From contig NZ_JJOY01000048.1 of assembly GCF_000979455.1 (NCBI RefSeq), positions 1-64,000 on the forward strand: DNA of 64,000 bases. Direction: 5' to 3'. Positions 62,595 through 64,000 of this stretch are shown in pieces; the first letter of the stretch is position 1, and the number at the start of each line of letters is the position of its first letter. A program made the position numbers and the translations under genes. A model generated the notes under the pieces. The model ran no database searches and had not been told where the DNA came from. It saw only the letters and a list, made by a program, of their open reading frames with translations. The stretch is from Methanosarcina sp. 2.H.T.1A.6 (GTDB taxonomy: Archaea > Halobacteriota > Methanosarcinia > Methanosarcinales > Methanosarcinaceae).

Positions 62595-63164
62595 CGATGT
62601 TTCTCCCTTAATCTCATTTTTGATACGGTTTCCCCGATTCCTTTTTCCGTATCTCAAGAAGTAGCCGTTCAAAGTGCGTTTATTTGAATTATATTATGTA
62701 TGGCAGAAATAACGATAAAATCAGATTGTTCTGGCAGTCCTATCTGATTTCCAGTTCTCTGCATAAAGTCCTTTATTCCTGTTGGAGGACATTGTATTTC
62801 TAACCATATGTTTTCTCAGTTTCTCCTTAACCTATTTTTTAATTAAAGTGCTAAGGTTAGGGGGCGTGGGGTTCAGTCACTGAAACATCGCAAGCAAGGG
62901 GGGCGGTTCTCAAATCTGGACAAAGACGGTAGATGTTTCCGTTTTTCCAGATTTAATCAATAACTCACGGACACTGCCAGTTAGGGATCATGTAATAAAT
63001 TGAGATTACTATAGGATTAAAACGAAAGTAATTTCTCTTAAGCAGAAATGGTTTTTTGAAAAGAAAGTAATTGTTTGAAAAGAAAGTAATTGTTTGAAAA
63101 GAAAGTAATTGTTTGAAAAGAAAGTAATTGTTTGAAAAGAAAGTATGTTCCTTTTAATTCGCAT
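62595..63164. other. Intergenic region between sufC and the metallo-hydrolase
   Basis: About 570 bases. A TATA-like stretch (ATAATATAATTC on the minus strand, near 62690) could serve sufC. A tandem repeat occupies 63058-63146. A G-rich patch near 62860-62910 stands out. No gene is seen. Confidence 0.45.
63058..63146. repeat. 19-base tandem repeat, four full and one partial copy
   Basis: GAAAAGAAAGTAATTGTTT repeats head to tail with no mismatch. It ends 19 bases before the stop codon of the metallo-hydrolase gene (minus strand). Confidence 0.9.
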
Positions 63165-63827
63165 TTACTGAAGTTCAAAGCGCATGCCAGCTCGAGTTTC
63201 CATATATTTTGAGGGGAAAGTATCTTTTATTTTTCCCTTATGGGTTGTGCAGTGCCCTGCTGCTATCAATTCCATCTCTTTAAGCCTCTCGAACCTATCG
63301 CTATCATGCAGCCCTCCAATAATTCCTTTAATATCCCCATAATAAAGAGCAGCATCCATAATTGCATCAATTCCCGGATGAGCACAGCCTGTAAGTACAT
63401 AGGAACCGTTTTCTGTACCCAGAACAAGGGACTGTTCTTTGATTTTATCTCCCAGTTCTCCTGTGCTCCAGACCCCATTAGATATCTCTAAGGCTTCCTT
63501 TACCTCTACAAGGTCAGCCCTTTTCTTTATTTCCCTTTTGAGTTTCTCTGAAAAAGATGAAGGTACATAAACAGTGAGTCCGGGATTTGCGTGAAGGATC
63601 TCGGGCAGACCTCCGATATGGTCCCAGTGTTGATGGGAAAGGACCAGTTTACTTATACAGGCAGGACTGATGCCAATTTTCTCCATATGCTTGAGAAGCA
63701 GAGTTCCATCCCATCCAGTATCGAAAAGGAGGATTTCTCTGCCTGTTTCAAGTAGAGCCGAAAATCCCCAGCTTCCTGTAAAACCTGGGTATGCTTCATT
63801 ATCATACAGCACTGTTAGCCTGAGCAT
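63165..63827 (-). CDS. Metallo-beta-lactamase-fold hydrolase, COG1237-like
   Basis: The 220-residue protein has the metal site SHQHWDHIGG (H65, H67, D69, H70), LFDTGWDG before it, GCAHPG as third ligand, and AAGHCTTHKG at the end. This is the pattern of the COG1237 branch, whose members include a beta-ribofuranosylaminobenzene phosphate-related pterin synthase of methanopterin synthesis. Function here is by family only. GAGG precedes the ATG. A tandem repeat follows the gene. Confidence 0.85.
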   Translation of the reverse strand: MLRLTVLYDNEAYPGFTGSWGFSALLETGREILLFDTGWDGTLLLKHMEKIGISPACISKLVLSHQHWDHIGGLPEILHANPGLTVYVPSSFSEKLKREIKKRADLVEVKEALEISNGVWSTGELGDKIKEQSLVLGTENGSYVLTGCAHPGIDAIMDAALYYGDIKGIIGGLHDSDRFERLKEMELIAAGHCTTHKGKIKDTFPSKYMETRAGMRFELQ

Positions 63828-63881
63828 CTGCCTGCCTCAAATTTTGAATATTCTTATTATTATGTTTCTAAACGTATCCGG

Positions 63882-64000
63882 TCATATTTCTGACATTGTT
63901 CGGTAATCCAGTACAGTGGAAATCGGGTTTGTTTCAATTTCAATTCCCGTTTCCTCAAGGGCACAGATCCCGTTAATTCCTCCCACTACTGCAACCCCGA
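63882..64000 (-). CDS. C-terminal end of an NrpR-like (DUF128) regulator, cut by the window edge
   Basis: About 38 codons are open from the right edge to a TGA at 63884-63882. The peptide GVAVVGGINGICALEETG followed by IEIETNPISTVLDYRTMSEI resembles the effector domain repeat of NrpR, the archaeal repressor of nif and glnA genes controlled by 2-oxoglutarate. The assignment rests on this short stretch and memory of the domain; the rest of the gene is outside the window. Confidence 0.5.
   Translation of the reverse strand, partial: GVAVVGGINGICALEETGIEIETNPISTVLDYRTMSEI

Noticed and set aside
1-64000. tRNA or rRNA genes
   Set aside because: I looked by eye for T-arm and acceptor-stem patterns on both strands and for rRNA landmarks and found none. 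A covariance search would be decisive.

Overview
The window reads as chromosomal DNA of a Methanosarcina species (methanogenic archaeon). The grounds are F420-dependent methylene-H4MPT dehydrogenase (mtd), the methanofuran enzyme MfnB, an archaeosine tRNA-guanine transglycosylase, a group II chaperonin, disaggregatase-type surface proteins, archaeal TATA boxes, and many GTG/TTG starts behind GGAGG/AGGTGAT-type ribosome sites. The species cannot be fixed from the sequence alone. I see no tRNA, rRNA or CRISPR array.

Positions 1-37,300 are an envelope/exopolysaccharide region, patchy and rich in intergenic debris. It holds the UDP-sugar supply genes (galU, a galE-type epimerase, UDP-glucose dehydrogenase, a Gfo/Idh/MocA oxidoreductase), glycosyltransferases (DUF354, GT2, GT4 and a double-GT2 protein), two deacetylase-fold proteins, a FemAB-like transferase, an ATP-grasp enzyme, two Wzx-type flippases, two large GT-C-like membrane proteins and two paralogous small membrane hydrolases. 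In the middle (23.3-30 kb) are three secreted parallel beta-helix proteins, two of them with C-terminal DNRLRE domains: the disaggregatase family that breaks down the Methanosarcina matrix polymer methanochondroitin. Synthesis and degradation of the matrix therefore appear to sit together. The spaces between these genes carry IS200/IS605 right-end and TnpB 3'-end relics, a MITE-like repeat, decayed copies of gene leaders and several tandem repeats.

Positions 37,300-64,000 are denser and mostly housekeeping: mfnB with a divergent HisA-like gene, tmk, DUF166, DUF2111, mtd, serB overlapping a coiled-coil gene, a UbiA prenyltransferase / geranylgeranyl-reductase-like / radical SAM cluster, tgtA, an AhpD-like protein, a pyruvate-kinase-C-terminal-like protein, PAC2 plus DUF473, a thermosome subunit, an HTH regulator plus NapH-like ferredoxin plus a large FAD/FeS oxidase with a methionine-rich tail, the minimal SUF pair sufC-sufB, a metallo-beta-lactamase-fold protein, and the end of an NrpR-like gene at the right edge.

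The points most worth following are the matrix make-and-break locus, the triplicated leader and signal peptide upstream of the disaggregatase gene, the prenyltransferase cluster as a methanophenazine candidate, the Met/Pro-rich tail of the FAD/FeS oxidase, and several genes whose ribosome site points to ATT, ATA or CTG rather than a standard start codon.
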